Assembly (NCBI RefSeq): GCF_035784015.1
Contig: NZ_JALKOW010000004.1
Strand: one strand, 5' to 3'
Length of the DNA: 64,000 nucleotides
Source: Comamonas sp009360615
GTDB taxonomy: Bacteria > Pseudomonadota > Gammaproteobacteria > Burkholderiales > Burkholderiaceae_C
Shown: piece after piece, positions 28,421-37,243 of the stretch
Numbering within the stretch: position 1 is the stretch's first letter
Layout: the number at the start of each line of letters is the position of its first letter
Notes under the pieces: generated by a model
Seen by the model: only the letters and a program-made list of their open reading frames with translations
Told to the model about the DNA's origin: nothing
Database searches by the model: none
Made by a program: the position numbers and the translations under genes

Positions 28421-29250
28421 GCCCACTGGCCGCATCCCCATCCCGGCGTCCTGCCCAGCCGGCATCGCTGCGTTCCTCCCGGCAACTCGGGCTCCGATGG
28501 CTGGAACGCTCGGCCTGCGTGCTGCTGTTCTTTGCCATCTGGGAATTCCTGCCGCGCGCAGGGCTGGTCAATTCGGCCTTTCTCAGCCCGCCATCCGCCG
28601 TGCTGGCGACCATCGTCCAGCTGGCGCAGACCGGCCAGCTCGGCAAGCATGTGGCGGCCAGCCTGCAACGCTCGCTGGCAGGGCTGACTCTGGCCGTCAC
28701 GGCAGGCGTGACGCTGGGCCTGCTGATGGGCGTGGTGCGCCGTTTCGAAGCCTTTGTCGATCCCTTGCTGCAACTGTTCCGCCAGGTCTCGGCACTGGCG
28801 CTGTTTCCGGTCTTTCTGCTGTTCTTCGGCATCGGCGAGGCGTCCAAGATCGCCATCATCTTCTGGGCAGCCTTCTGGCCGGTGCTGCTCAACACCATCA
28901 GCGGCGTCAAGCAGGTGGAGAAGCTGCTGATCCATTCGGCGCTGTCCATGGGTGCCTCGCGCAGCTTCATCTTCTTCAAGGTCATCCTGCCGGCGGCCGC
29001 TCCGTCCATCTTCACCGGCGTCCGGCTGGCGGGAGCCTATTCGATCACCGCACTGGTCGCTGCCGAAATGATCGGCTCGCATGCCGGCCTGGGCTTTCTG
29101 ACGCTGAACTCGCAGGAGATCTTCCAGATTCCCAGCATGTACGCAGGCATCGTGCTGCTGGCCGTGCTGGGCCTGGCGCTCAACTATGCACTGGCCCTGC
29201 TCGAAAGGCGTCTGACGCGCTGGCGCAGCGGACTGGAATTTCATGAGTAG
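28417..29250 (+). CDS. ABC transporter permease, SsuC/TauC type
   Basis: 277 aa, six predicted membrane segments with the binding-protein-dependent permease loop EASKIAIIFWAAFWPVLLNTISGVKQVE and the coupling segment GASRSFIFFKVILPAAAPSIFTGVRL that meets the ATPase. The N-terminus has about 30 polar residues before the first membrane segment. ATGA overlap with the ATPase gene upstream and eight-base overlap with the next gene support an operon. Confidence 0.92.
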
Positions 29251-30124
29251 CGCCACTGCATCCTGGAGACGCCTGGCCCTGGCCTGCACCGCACTCGCGG
29301 CCGCAGCCGCAGGGGCCGGCGTTCTGTGGCCGGCACTGCCGGGGCTCGGGGGCGTGGAGACAGCCGGCCCGGTGCTGCAGCAGGCCCGGCTCAATGGCGT
29401 GCTCCATGTGGCCCTGCGCAGCTATGCACGCCCATCCCTGCCCGGCCACCCCTTGCCGCCAGAGTCCGATGTCTACGACCGTGCGCTGGCAGACTGGCTG
29501 GGCAGGGAACTGGGCACTCGCGTCAGCATCACCCCCGAAAGCGATGCCGACCTGGTGCTTGAAGGCATGTCGTCACTGGACGGGCCGTCCGAACCTGATC
29601 GGCAGACCGGCGGCAGCTACATGCCGCAGACCCTGCAGCTGCTGGTACTCAAGCAGCAGGCCTCCCGCTGGAGCCGCCATGCCCCCGGGCACTGGGCCTC
29701 CTGGCTGCCGCATGTGGCGCAGAAGAACGCTCCTCAGCCCACGGCCTGCGTCGCCAGGGGACAGGCCTCTGCGCGCACATTGCAGGCCCAGGGCCTGCAC
29801 CCTCTGTTCGCCCCCTCCAGCATTCACGCGGTCAGCGATTTCCTGGCTGGAAGGTGCCATGTTCTGGCCGAGTCGCCCGAGGTCATCGCACGCCTGCTGC
29901 AACAGGAGAGCTGGCGCTTCTATGCGCCTCTTGGCAGCCGCTTTCGCATATCGGATCAAGCCCATATCCGCCTGAGCCGGGCCGACGCGCAGTCGGCACG
30001 CTGGCTGCGGAACGCCGTCCAGCGGTGGCAGCGCAGCGGTCTGCAGCAACGCGCACAGGACAACCGCGTCAGCACGATTGCCCTGGAAGCTACGTTGCTG
30101 GAAGACGGAGCCATCTGCCACTGA
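29243..30124 (+). CDS. Periplasmic binding-protein-like product of the sulfonate-type cluster
   Basis: 293 aa, not a close match to a family I can name. An N-terminal hydrophobic segment (about 9-35) looks like an uncleaved anchor or signal peptide. The next part, GVLHVALRSYARPSLPG..ESDVYDRALADWLGRELGTRVSI, follows the pattern of extracellular solute-binding proteins of the amino-acid (SBP_bac_3) type, but the later lobes are divergent. It overlaps the permease gene by eight bases. A second binding protein in an operon with one ATPase and one permease could widen substrate range or sense ligand. Confidence 0.6.
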   Translation: MSSATASWRRLALACTALAAAAAGAGVLWPALPGLGGVETAGPVLQQARLNGVLHVALRSYARPSLPGHPLPPESDVYDRALADWLGRELGTRVSITPESDADLVLEGMSSLDGPSEPDRQTGGSYMPQTLQLLVLKQQASRWSRHAPGHWASWLPHVAQKNAPQPTACVARGQASARTLQAQGLHPLFAPSSIHAVSDFLAGRCHVLAESPEVIARLLQQESWRFYAPLGSRFRISDQAHIRLSRADAQSARWLRNAVQRWQRSGLQQRAQDNRVSTIALEATLLEDGAICH

Positions 30125-30160
30125 ACGTCCGCCTCCTTTCTGCTCACCATCTTCCTCACC

Positions 30161-31327
30161 ATGTTCTCCAGTCACTTCAACGATGTCCTTGGCGCCCTGG
30201 AAAAAACCGCCGTCGCGCGCGACCGCCAGGGCGGCCATGCCGCTGCAGAAAAAGCCATGCTGCGCGATGCCGGCCTGCTGCGCCTGGCGATTCCGCGCGA
30301 GCATGGTGGCGACGCGCTGGGCTGGCCCGACATCTACCGCCATGTCCGTGCCCTGGCGACCGTCGACAGCGCACTGGCACATGTGCTGGCGTTTCACCAG
30401 CTACAGATCGCCACCGTGCTGATCTATGGCTCGCGCCAGCAGCAGCGACTCTGGCTGCGCCGTACCATCGATGAGAACGGCTGGTGGGGCAATGCACTGA
30501 ACCCTCGCGACACGCGTCTGCAGGCCCTGCCCCAACGCTCGGAGCTGGTCGGCGGCTATGTGCTCGACGGCCTGAAAGGCTTTTGCTCGGGCACCCGCGG
30601 ATCTCACTACCTGACGGTGTCGGCCTGCGTGGCCGGGCACGCGCAGCCCGTTCTGGGCCTGCTTGAAACCGCCTCGCCGGGCATTGCCGTCAAGGATGAC
30701 TGGAACCCCATGGGCCAGCGCCAGACCGATAGCGGCTCGGTGCAGTTCAATCGCGTACAGCTTCCCGCCAGCGCCGTCATGCGCGACGAGCACGCCGATG
30801 TCACGGCTTTTCATACCCTGCGCAACTGCCTGGCGCAGCTGGTGCTGGTCAATCTTTTTGTCGGCGTGGCCCAGGGAGCGCGCCGCCAGGCACGCGACTA
30901 TGTGCGAGAACACGGCCGGCCCTGGCTGGGGTCGTCCGTGGAGCGAGCCACTGACGACCCCTACCTGCTGCGCCGCATGGGCGAAATGCAGGCCCAGATT
31001 TCAGGAGCGGCCCTGATGGCCGATCACGCGGCAGAGCGCCTGCAAAAAGCCTGGGAACGCGGCCCGTCACTGAGCGCTGCGGAACGCGCCGAGGTGGCCA
31101 TTGCCGTCTTCGAAGCCAAGGTCATGGCGCATCGCTGCACCCTGTTCGCGACCCAGGAAATGTTCGATGTGGTCGGATCGCGCGGCACCCATGCCGACCT
31201 CGGCTTCGACCGCTTCTGGCGCAATGTGCGTACCCATACACTGCACGACCCGCTGGACTACAAGCTCCAGGCCCTGGGCCGCTGGGCCGTGCATGGCGAA
31301 GCGCCCTCGGCGCAACACTACAACTGA
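30161..31327 (+). CDS. Acyl-CoA-dehydrogenase-fold flavoprotein, SfnB/DszC-like
   Basis: 388 aa of the acyl-CoA dehydrogenase fold: helical N-terminal domain, central beta domain with LKGFCSGTRGSHYLTVSA (flavin-proximal) and C-terminal helical bundle ending with EMFDVVGSRGTHADLGFDRFWRNVRTHTLHDPLDYK. The ending and the context beside a sulfonate-type ABC transporter match FMNH2-dependent monooxygenases of sulfur metabolism (SfnB, DszC) rather than fatty-acid dehydrogenases. The needed flavin reductase is not in the window. It begins 36 bases after the previous gene and is followed by a terminator. Confidence 0.82.
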   Translation: MFSSHFNDVLGALEKTAVARDRQGGHAAAEKAMLRDAGLLRLAIPREHGGDALGWPDIYRHVRALATVDSALAHVLAFHQLQIATVLIYGSRQQQRLWLRRTIDENGWWGNALNPRDTRLQALPQRSELVGGYVLDGLKGFCSGTRGSHYLTVSACVAGHAQPVLGLLETASPGIAVKDDWNPMGQRQTDSGSVQFNRVQLPASAVMRDEHADVTAFHTLRNCLAQLVLVNLFVGVAQGARRQARDYVREHGRPWLGSSVERATDDPYLLRRMGEMQAQISGAALMADHAAERLQKAWERGPSLSAAERAEVAIAVFEAKVMAHRCTLFATQEMFDVVGSRGTHADLGFDRFWRNVRTHTLHDPLDYKLQALGRWAVHGEAPSAQHYN

Positions 31328-31339
31328 AGGAGATGACAA

Positions 31340-31367
31340 AAAAATCCGGGACCCGCCCGGATTTTTC
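31340..31367. terminator. Bidirectional terminator between the flavoprotein and ompW genes
   Basis: Arms AAATCCGGG (31342-31350) and CCCGGATTT (31356-31364), loop of five, with A-run before and T-run after, so it can stop transcription from both converging genes. Confidence 0.88.
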
Positions 31368-31385
31368 GATGCAGGCTGCACCGCC

Positions 31386-32057
31386 TCAGAAGCGGTAGCC
31401 GATGGCCAGGTTGAACACATCGGGATTGAGCCTGACGCTGATGCTCTGGCCCGAGGACAGGTGGATCTTGGTCTTCAGAAAGCTCTTGGCGTAGGACGCA
31501 TCCACGAACCAGCGCTCGTTGAACTGGTAGATGAAACCCAGCTGGGCCAATGCGCCGAATTTGTCGTCGAGCTCGGCCGTGGTCGGATTGGCCAGCGTGC
31601 CGCCGCTCAGTCCATTGAGCGTGGCCGTGGTCTTTTCGCCATAGAAATGGGCATAGGTGACACCGGCTCCCACATAGGGTCGGAACGCAGCCTTGGCCTC
31701 GTTGAAGCGGTACTGCAGCATCAGTGTGGCCGGAATGGCCTTGGTGCTTCCCAGCTTGCCCACACCGGCAATCGCGCCGGCTCCCGAGAGGTCATGCTTG
31801 AAGGGGGTCGCCAGAGGCACGTCCAGCGCCAGATTGTCGGTCAGCATGTAGGTGATGCCGCCGCCCAGCTGGGTGTTGCTGCCCGCATCGACCTTGGTGT
31901 TGGGAAAGGATGGCGCCGACAGATTGCCGCTGCTCACGTCGGGCGACAGGTGGGTGATGCCCACGCGTGCCGACCAGGTTCCCGCCGACTGGGCGCCGGC
32001 CAGGCCGCAGGCCGTCAGGGCCAGGGCGGCGGCAGAAATCCGCATGTGTTTCTTCAT
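31386..32057 (-). CDS. ompW: OmpW-family outer membrane protein
   Basis: 223 aa with signal peptide ending near GLAGAQSAG (about 22-25). The mature part follows the eight-stranded OmpW barrel: WSARVGITHLSPD, DNLALDVPLATPFKHDL, FRPYVGAGVTYAHFY and a terminal phenylalanine (NLAIGYRF) as used by the BAM machinery. OmpW proteins admit small hydrophobic molecules. Two in-frame ATGs exist; the second (32057) is preferred because AGGAG stands eight bases before it, whereas only two bases separate it from the first. Confidence 0.92.
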   Translation of the reverse strand: MKKHMRISAAALALTACGLAGAQSAGTWSARVGITHLSPDVSSGNLSAPSFPNTKVDAGSNTQLGGGITYMLTDNLALDVPLATPFKHDLSGAGAIAGVGKLGSTKAIPATLMLQYRFNEAKAAFRPYVGAGVTYAHFYGEKTTATLNGLSGGTLANPTTAELDDKFGALAQLGFIYQFNERWFVDASYAKSFLKTKIHLSSGQSISVRLNPDVFNLAIGYRF

Positions 32058-32090
32058 GGTCATGTCTCCTGATTCTTTCTGCGGACGGGC

Positions 32091-33281
32091 TTACAGCCAG
32101 CCGGCCTGTGCCAGCGAACGCGACACCAACTGGCCCATCTGCTGGTATCCGTAAGGAGTGGGATGGAAGCTGTTGGCGAAGACATAGCTCTTCCACCAGT
32201 CGGGGCTGGTTTCACCCTGCGGAATATTCGCGGACAGCTTGTCGGCGCTGCACGCGGACAGTTCGTCGGTACCGATCTTGGAGCAGGCCGCCACCGTGGC
32301 ATTGGTGAACTTGTAGGCCGCAGGGTCGGAGATCTGGCTCTTGAACTCGGTATAGAAGTCCACCACGGCAATGCGGCTGTCATTGCCCGCAGCGGCTTTC
32401 AGGGTGGCGTTGAATGCGTTCACCCAGCCGTCGAGCAAGGCTTCCGCCTGCTTGGAGGCGGCCGTGCCCTGGGCCTGGGCAATCTGGGCCAGCACCGTGG
32501 TGAACCTGGGGGTCATCTGGATGGCCGGGATGTTCAGCACGGCGATGCGCGTAGCTCCCTTGGCCAGCAGCTCCGACTGCATGCTGGCCGCCAGATTCCG
32601 GGCCAGTGTCTGCATGTACAGGCCACCGGCCTTGACGATCCCGTCCGTGCCCTGGGCCAGCAGTCCGGTCAGCGTTGCCGTATCGATCTTGGAAGCCAGG
32701 AAGGCCTGCAGGTACTTCTGCGCCGCCTGGGCCTTGGCACCGTCGGCGGGCGACCCCGTCACGGCATAGGTTGCGGCCGCCGACTGATAGGTCAGAACGG
32801 CCGTGATCAGCGCGGCCGCATCATTGGCACCTCCGTCAATGAGGATCAGATCGTTGGCGGACACGCCCGCCGCACCCGCATCCTTGATCTGCTGCAGCAC
32901 GGAGACGGGCGAGTTCACCACCTGACCGGAGGCATCGACATAGTTGATCTGCGCGCCCCCGATGGCGTAGTTGGTGCAGCCGGCGCTGGCGGTCACGAAC
33001 GTGGTCTGGCTGGTGGGCTTGTAATGCGGGCACAGCGAGGTGCTGTAGAGATCGGCGATGCGCTCGGGCCAGACCAGATACGGCTTGCCGGTGGTCGGAT
33101 CGTTGCCCTGTACGGTGAACTTGTACCCGAACGTGCCGCTGTCCGAGAGGCTGTCGCCCATGACCTTGACCGAAGTGACCTTGGCCTTGGGAGTGGTGTC
33201 GGCACCACCTCCGCCGCCGCAGGCCGCCAGCAGGCCCACCGTTGCCATTGCAGCCGCCAAGAGTTTGAGTTTGCTTGTCAA
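32091..33281 (-). CDS. GDSL/SGNH-hydrolase lipoprotein esterase
   Basis: 396 aa when started at TTG 33281, where AGGAG is nine bases upstream and the product begins with a lipoprotein signal (LLAACGGGGG, Cys21). Block I is GDSLSDSGTF with nucleophile Ser44; block III-like DGGAND follows at about 150, and the C-terminal His is in FANSFHPTPYG (His373). The Asp normally three residues before that His is Asn here, so the triad is incomplete or the acid is elsewhere. Extracellular lipase/esterase activity is inferred. A palindrome nearly identical to one before the acyl-CoA ligase gene lies just upstream of the start. Confidence 0.82.
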   Translation of the reverse strand: MTSKLKLLAAAMATVGLLAACGGGGGADTTPKAKVTSVKVMGDSLSDSGTFGYKFTVQGNDPTTGKPYLVWPERIADLYSTSLCPHYKPTSQTTFVTASAGCTNYAIGGAQINYVDASGQVVNSPVSVLQQIKDAGAAGVSANDLILIDGGANDAAALITAVLTYQSAAATYAVTGSPADGAKAQAAQKYLQAFLASKIDTATLTGLLAQGTDGIVKAGGLYMQTLARNLAASMQSELLAKGATRIAVLNIPAIQMTPRFTTVLAQIAQAQGTAASKQAEALLDGWVNAFNATLKAAAGNDSRIAVVDFYTEFKSQISDPAAYKFTNATVAACSKIGTDELSACSADKLSANIPQGETSPDWWKSYVFANSFHPTPYGYQQMGQLVSRSLAQAGWL

Positions 33282-33305
33282 GATGATGTTCTCCTGAGGT
33301 GTTGT

Positions 33306-33326
33306 GAATCGCACGGTCGTGCTTTT
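33306..33326. promoter_or_regulatory. Palindromic operator candidate before the GDSL esterase gene
   Basis: The perfect palindrome GCACG-GT-CGTGC (33311-33322) lies about 30 bases upstream of the esterase start, flanked by a T-run on one side and ATC on the other. The same arrangement, one base off, occurs before the acyl-CoA ligase gene at 58942-58961, which suggests a common repressor of the TetR type linked to fatty-acid metabolism. Confidence 0.5.
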
Positions 33327-33437
33327 TTCCTCAGCGTCATCCTAGCGACACTCATCGAGGCGCTGTTATCGGGCAATTACCGATGGTCGGACAAAAATCC
33401 AACGCAGAATCACCCGGTCATCGCCGTGTCACGCAAC

Positions 33438-33463
33438 AAAAAACCGGACGAGGGTCCGGTTTG
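33438..33463 (-). terminator. Rho-independent terminator after dacB
   Basis: Arms AAACCGGAC (33441-33449) and GTCCGGTTT (33454-33462) with a four-base loop; read on the minus strand the stem ends in a run of six T. It follows the dacB stop by about 45 bases. Confidence 0.85.
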
Positions 33464-33508
33464 TCGCGACAGGCAAGGTGCGGCGACAGCGCGGCCGCGC
33501 GCGGATGG

Positions 33509-34957
33509 CTACTGAGCTGCCGTCCAGTCCACCAGCGCATCCCAGGCCGTGCGTGCCGCCGCCGCATTGGCATGGTTGGCCATGGCCACCAGCACAAAGC
33601 GCTGGCCGCTGGCACCGTCGACATAGCCGGCCAGTGCGGCCGCGTCGCGCAAGCTGCCGGTCTTGAGATGGGCCGCGCCTGCAAACCGGCTCTTGCTGCG
33701 GCGCAACGTCCCGTCCACGCCCACGATGGGCATGGAGGAAACGAATTCCGGCATCACGGGCGAGACCCAGGCGTTCTGCAGCATCTGCCCCAGTCCGCTG
33801 GCCGTGATGCTGGCATTGCGGCTCAGCCCGGCACCGTTGTCCACCACGGGCTGCTCGGCATTGCCCCAGCGTGCGGCCCACCACTGGGCCAGCGACTGCC
33901 TGGCGGAGTCGAAGCTGGCCACACCGGTGCGCTGCATGCCCAGGGTGAGCAGCACATGCTGGGCCATGATGTTGTTGCTGTACTTGTTGATGTCGCGTAC
34001 CACTTCGGACAGCGCCGGCGACTCCAGCTGGAACGCCGGCTGCAGGCCCTGGGGCACGCTGCCGTCGCGCACGGCGCCAGTGAGCTTGCCACCCAGCTCG
34101 CGCCACATGCCCTCTATGGCCTTGGCCGCAAAGCGCTCGGGCTGCGCCGGTGCGATGGACCAGCTCTTTTCGCCACAGCTTGCCGGATAGCTGCCGTTGA
34201 AGGCGATGCGCTGCGGATGGCTCATGTCCAGCTGCATCTTGCTGCGCCAGTCGCCGCAATCGGTATTGGGAGCAGACAGGGCAACCGCTTGCTGATTATC
34301 CATGCCAAACATAGGAGGATCGTATTGAATACGGGCGACTCCCGCTCCCGTATCAGGAGCAATATTCAGCGCCACCGCCTTGTAGTTGATCAGCAGCGCA
34401 TCGGGCGAGGCGTTGTAGGGCCGCCAGGGCTCATTGTCGAAAACCGCCGCATCGTGCGCGGGCAGCTGGAAGGCGTTGCGGTCCAGCACGATGTCGCCCA
34501 CGATGACCTTGACACCCATGCCTTGCAGGCGGCGCAGCATCAGCCACAGGCGCTCCAGCACCAGCTTGGGGTCCCCCTGCCCCTGGATGTAGAGGTTGCC
34601 ACGCAACGCGCCTTCGACCACCGGGCCGCCCAGATAGACGGGCGTGCGCCAGACAAAGGCCGGGCCTAGCTGGTCGAGCGCCGCATAGGTGGTGACCAGC
34701 TTCATGACCGAGGCCGGATTCATGGCCTGGTGCGTGCGCCAGGCCAGGGCCGGTGGCGATCTGCCATCCACATTCATCACCAGCATCGATACGGCATCGC
34801 GCGGAATCCTGGCGCGTTGCAGCGCCGCATCCACGGCGGCGGGAATGCGGGTGTCGGCTGGCTGGGACTGCGCCAGCGCGGGCTGGACCAGCAGCGCCAG
34901 CAACGATGCGCCCAGCGCGCTCAGGGTCTTGCGAAAAAAGAAGGGAGTCTTCGGCAT
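33509..34957 (-). CDS. dacB: D-alanyl-D-alanine carboxypeptidase/endopeptidase (PBP4)
   Basis: Periplasmic low-molecular-mass penicillin-binding protein trimming and opening peptidoglycan cross-links. 482 aa with signal peptide ending near VQPALAQ (about 30). The three penicillin-binding signatures are present: SVMK (nucleophile Ser83, Lys86), SNN in YSNNIMAQ and KTG in LKTGSLRD. ATG at 34957 (MPKTPFFFRK) gives a normal signal peptide; the frame is open nine codons upstream. It is read away from tsaB, with about 160 bases between the starts, and ends in a clear terminator. Confidence 0.94.
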   Translation of the reverse strand: MPKTPFFFRKTLSALGASLLALLVQPALAQSQPADTRIPAAVDAALQRARIPRDAVSMLVMNVDGRSPPALAWRTHQAMNPASVMKLVTTYAALDQLGPAFVWRTPVYLGGPVVEGALRGNLYIQGQGDPKLVLERLWLMLRRLQGMGVKVIVGDIVLDRNAFQLPAHDAAVFDNEPWRPYNASPDALLINYKAVALNIAPDTGAGVARIQYDPPMFGMDNQQAVALSAPNTDCGDWRSKMQLDMSHPQRIAFNGSYPASCGEKSWSIAPAQPERFAAKAIEGMWRELGGKLTGAVRDGSVPQGLQPAFQLESPALSEVVRDINKYSNNIMAQHVLLTLGMQRTGVASFDSARQSLAQWWAARWGNAEQPVVDNGAGLSRNASITASGLGQMLQNAWVSPVMPEFVSSMPIVGVDGTLRRSKSRFAGAAHLKTGSLRDAAALAGYVDGASGQRFVLVAMANHANAAAARTAWDALVDWTAAQ

Positions 34958-35119
34958 GGGGCCAGAGTCTACGCCGGGCTGCACCCATGCCGGGCATTGG
35001 CAGCGCCTGCGGCACGCTGGCGGCCGGCACCCGATAATGCAGGGCTACGCTGCCGTCCCTTGCTGCCCTGTGCAGCCGTATTGCGCTCCAGCCCTCCTGC
35101 GGCTGACGCCCTGCCGAAC

Positions 35120-35827
35120 ATGAATCTTCTCGCCATCGATACCAGTACCGATACCCTGTTTGTTGCCGTCCAGCGTGGCGATGCCATCTGGCAGCACAGC
35201 GGGCCCGGCGCGCAGCAGTCGTCGGCCCAGTTGCTGCCGGCCATCCGCCAGCTCATGAAAGACGCGGGCCTGGGCTTCTCGCAGCTCGACGCGATTGCCT
35301 TCGGGCGTGGCCCCGGCTCCTTCACGGGCCTGCGCACGGCCTGCGCCATCACCCAGGGCCTGGCCTTTGCCGCCAAGGTTCCCGTGCTGCCCGTGGACTC
35401 CCTGCTCACAGTGGCCGAAGAGGCCCGTCACCTGCACGGCTGCACCGAGGTCGAGGCCGTACTCGACGCACGCATGAACGAGGTCTATCACGCCGCGTTC
35501 CGCCACGAGGGCGGCCGGTGGATCGAGCCCGATGACTTCGGCCTGTGTGCCCCCGAGGCCCTGCGGCCGGCAGCCGGCCATGCCGTGGCAGGCAACGCCC
35601 AGCCCGTCTACCCCGAGCTGCTGGCCCCTGCAGCCCGCCATGTGCACGCCATGCCCACGGCCACGGCCATGCTGCGCCTGGCACCGGCACTGTTGGCAAA
35701 AGGCTGCGCGGTGCCGGCCGAAGAGGCGCTGCCGCGCTATATCCGCGATAAAGTGGCCAAAACCACGGCCGAGCGCGAAGCCGAGAAGGCCGCCTCGGCC
35801 GCCGCCTCCGACATTGCCTCCCGATGA
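35120..35827 (+). CDS. tsaB: tRNA threonylcarbamoyladenosine biosynthesis protein TsaB
   Basis: ASKHA-fold partner of TsaD in the complex that transfers threonylcarbamoyl to A37 of tRNAs. 235 aa starting MNLLAIDTSTDTLFVA, the usual first strand, with GRGPGSFTGLRTACAITQGLAF (about 65-86) and ARMNEVYHA. The ATG at 35120 gives the canonical start; an upstream open frame is an antisense shadow of dacB. rimI follows after only seven bases, as in many proteobacteria. Confidence 0.94.
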   Translation: MNLLAIDTSTDTLFVAVQRGDAIWQHSGPGAQQSSAQLLPAIRQLMKDAGLGFSQLDAIAFGRGPGSFTGLRTACAITQGLAFAAKVPVLPVDSLLTVAEEARHLHGCTEVEAVLDARMNEVYHAAFRHEGGRWIEPDDFGLCAPEALRPAAGHAVAGNAQPVYPELLAPAARHVHAMPTATAMLRLAPALLAKGCAVPAEEALPRYIRDKVAKTTAEREAEKAASAAASDIASR

Positions 35828-35834
35828 TCACCCC

Positions 35835-36347
35835 ATGACATTGCCCAGCAGCTCCACACACGCCACCGGCGCCAGCACCCAGGATGCGGCATCTCTGGTG
35901 CATTTCGAGCCGCTGTCTGCGCTCTGGCTCGACACCCTGCTGCCGATCGAGGAGCAAGCCTATGTCCATCCCTGGACACGCGGCAACTTCCAGGACGCGA
36001 TGGTGGCCGGCTACCAGATACAGTTGCTGGTCGATGCCAACCACCAGTTGCTGGGCTACTTTGTCGCCATGCAGGCGCTGGACGAGGTTCATTTGCTCAA
36101 TATCACCGTCAATCCGGCCTGCCAGCGCCAGGGCTGGGCGCGCGTGCTGCTGGATGCGCTGGCGCTGTGGTCGCGGCAGCAGAATGCCCAATGGATCTGG
36201 CTGGAAGTGCGCGAAAGCAATGCCCGCGCCCGCGAGGTCTATCTCAGGCATGGCTTTGCCGAAGTCGGCCTGCGCAAGAACTACTATCCCAATCCCAACG
36301 GCCCGCGCGAACATGCGGTACTCATGAGTCTGAAACTATGGCCCTGA
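35835..36347 (+). CDS. rimI: Ribosomal protein S18 alanine N-acetyltransferase
   Basis: GNAT acetyltransferase of 170 aa. Acetyl-CoA-binding strand and loop are visible as LLNITVNPACQRQGWARVLLDAL (the Q/R-x-x-G-x-A segment), followed by WLEVRESNARAREVYLRHGFAEVGLRKNYYPN, diagnostic of RimI. An N-terminal extension of about 20 residues (THATGASTQ) precedes the domain. It lies directly after tsaB and overlaps the next gene by ten bases, so all three form an operon. Confidence 0.93.
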   Translation: MTLPSSSTHATGASTQDAASLVHFEPLSALWLDTLLPIEEQAYVHPWTRGNFQDAMVAGYQIQLLVDANHQLLGYFVAMQALDEVHLLNITVNPACQRQGWARVLLDALALWSRQQNAQWIWLEVRESNARAREVYLRHGFAEVGLRKNYYPNPNGPREHAVLMSLKLWP

Positions 36348-37243
36348 ACCTGGACGCCCGCCAGCGGGCCATGCTGGAAGCCATGGGCATCACCGTCTGG
36401 TTGCCCGCGCCCGTGGAACCCGCGGCAGTGGATGCAGTCACTGCCGGCGCACCGTCACCGGTCGCCAAGCCCTTGCCCGTCGCGGCACCGGCAATGCGCG
36501 TGGCGCCGCCGGCCCCCGCAAGCCCACCCGTGGCGCAGACCGCTGCGCCCGCAGCCGAGGCAGCGCCTGCACCGGTTCAGCCACCCGCCCAGACCGCCAG
36601 ACCTGCCAGTCCGCCGCCCCAGAATCTGTCCGGCCACCGGGCACACGAGCCTCGCCCGTTTGTGCAGCAACCCGCCGCGGGCCCGGCCGGCGAGCCCGGC
36701 CTGGGCTGGACCATCAGCCCCGCCCAGCTGGTCTATCCCCATGCGCCGCAGCATGTGCAGGGCGCCGAGCAAGGCGGGTGGCTGATCTTGCTGGAGCCTG
36801 CCGCCAACCCGCCCCTGCTGAGCCCGGCGCAAAGACCGGCGGCCGACAGCGCCCAGACGGCGCTGCAGGGCGATGCCGCCAAGCTGCTGGACAATATGCT
36901 GCGTGCCCTCGGACTGCAGGAAAAACCGCGCGTCTTCAGCGCCGCACTGCACCGTGCGTCGCCCGATGCCGATCTCCGCCATGCTGCCCCGCTGCAGCCC
37001 GCTCTGGAGGCGCTGCTGCGCGAACTGCGTCCCGACTGCGTACTGGTTCTGGGCCTGGCCAGTGCACGCGCCGTGCTGGGCCGCCATGATGCGCTGGGCC
37101 GGCTGCGGGCCGAACCGCACCGCATTGCGGGCGTGCCCACCGTGGTGACCTATGACCCCAACTACCTGCTGCGGGCACCGCAGGCCAAGGCCGGAGCCTG
37201 GGCCGACCTGGTGCAGGCCGACGCGTTTACCAAGGGGCCGTGA
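36338..37243 (+). CDS. Degenerate uracil-DNA-glycosylase-like protein
   Basis: 301 aa, third gene of tsaB-rimI. Residues about 25-95 are a Pro/Ala-rich linker. The C-terminal ~190 residues follow the order of family 4/5 uracil-DNA glycosylases: LLDNMLRALGL, VFSAALHRASPD, LRPDCVLVLGLASARAVLG and TYDPNYLLRAP in place of the usual HPS-x-LLR motif. The first motif (GEGPG) is replaced by LLEPAANP, and there is one cysteine in the whole protein, so the four [4Fe-4S] ligands are missing. Catalysis is therefore doubtful; a structural or DNA-binding role is possible. Confidence 0.7.
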   Translation: MALNLDARQRAMLEAMGITVWLPAPVEPAAVDAVTAGAPSPVAKPLPVAAPAMRVAPPAPASPPVAQTAAPAAEAAPAPVQPPAQTARPASPPPQNLSGHRAHEPRPFVQQPAAGPAGEPGLGWTISPAQLVYPHAPQHVQGAEQGGWLILLEPAANPPLLSPAQRPAADSAQTALQGDAAKLLDNMLRALGLQEKPRVFSAALHRASPDADLRHAAPLQPALEALLRELRPDCVLVLGLASARAVLGRHDALGRLRAEPHRIAGVPTVVTYDPNYLLRAPQAKAGAWADLVQADAFTKGP

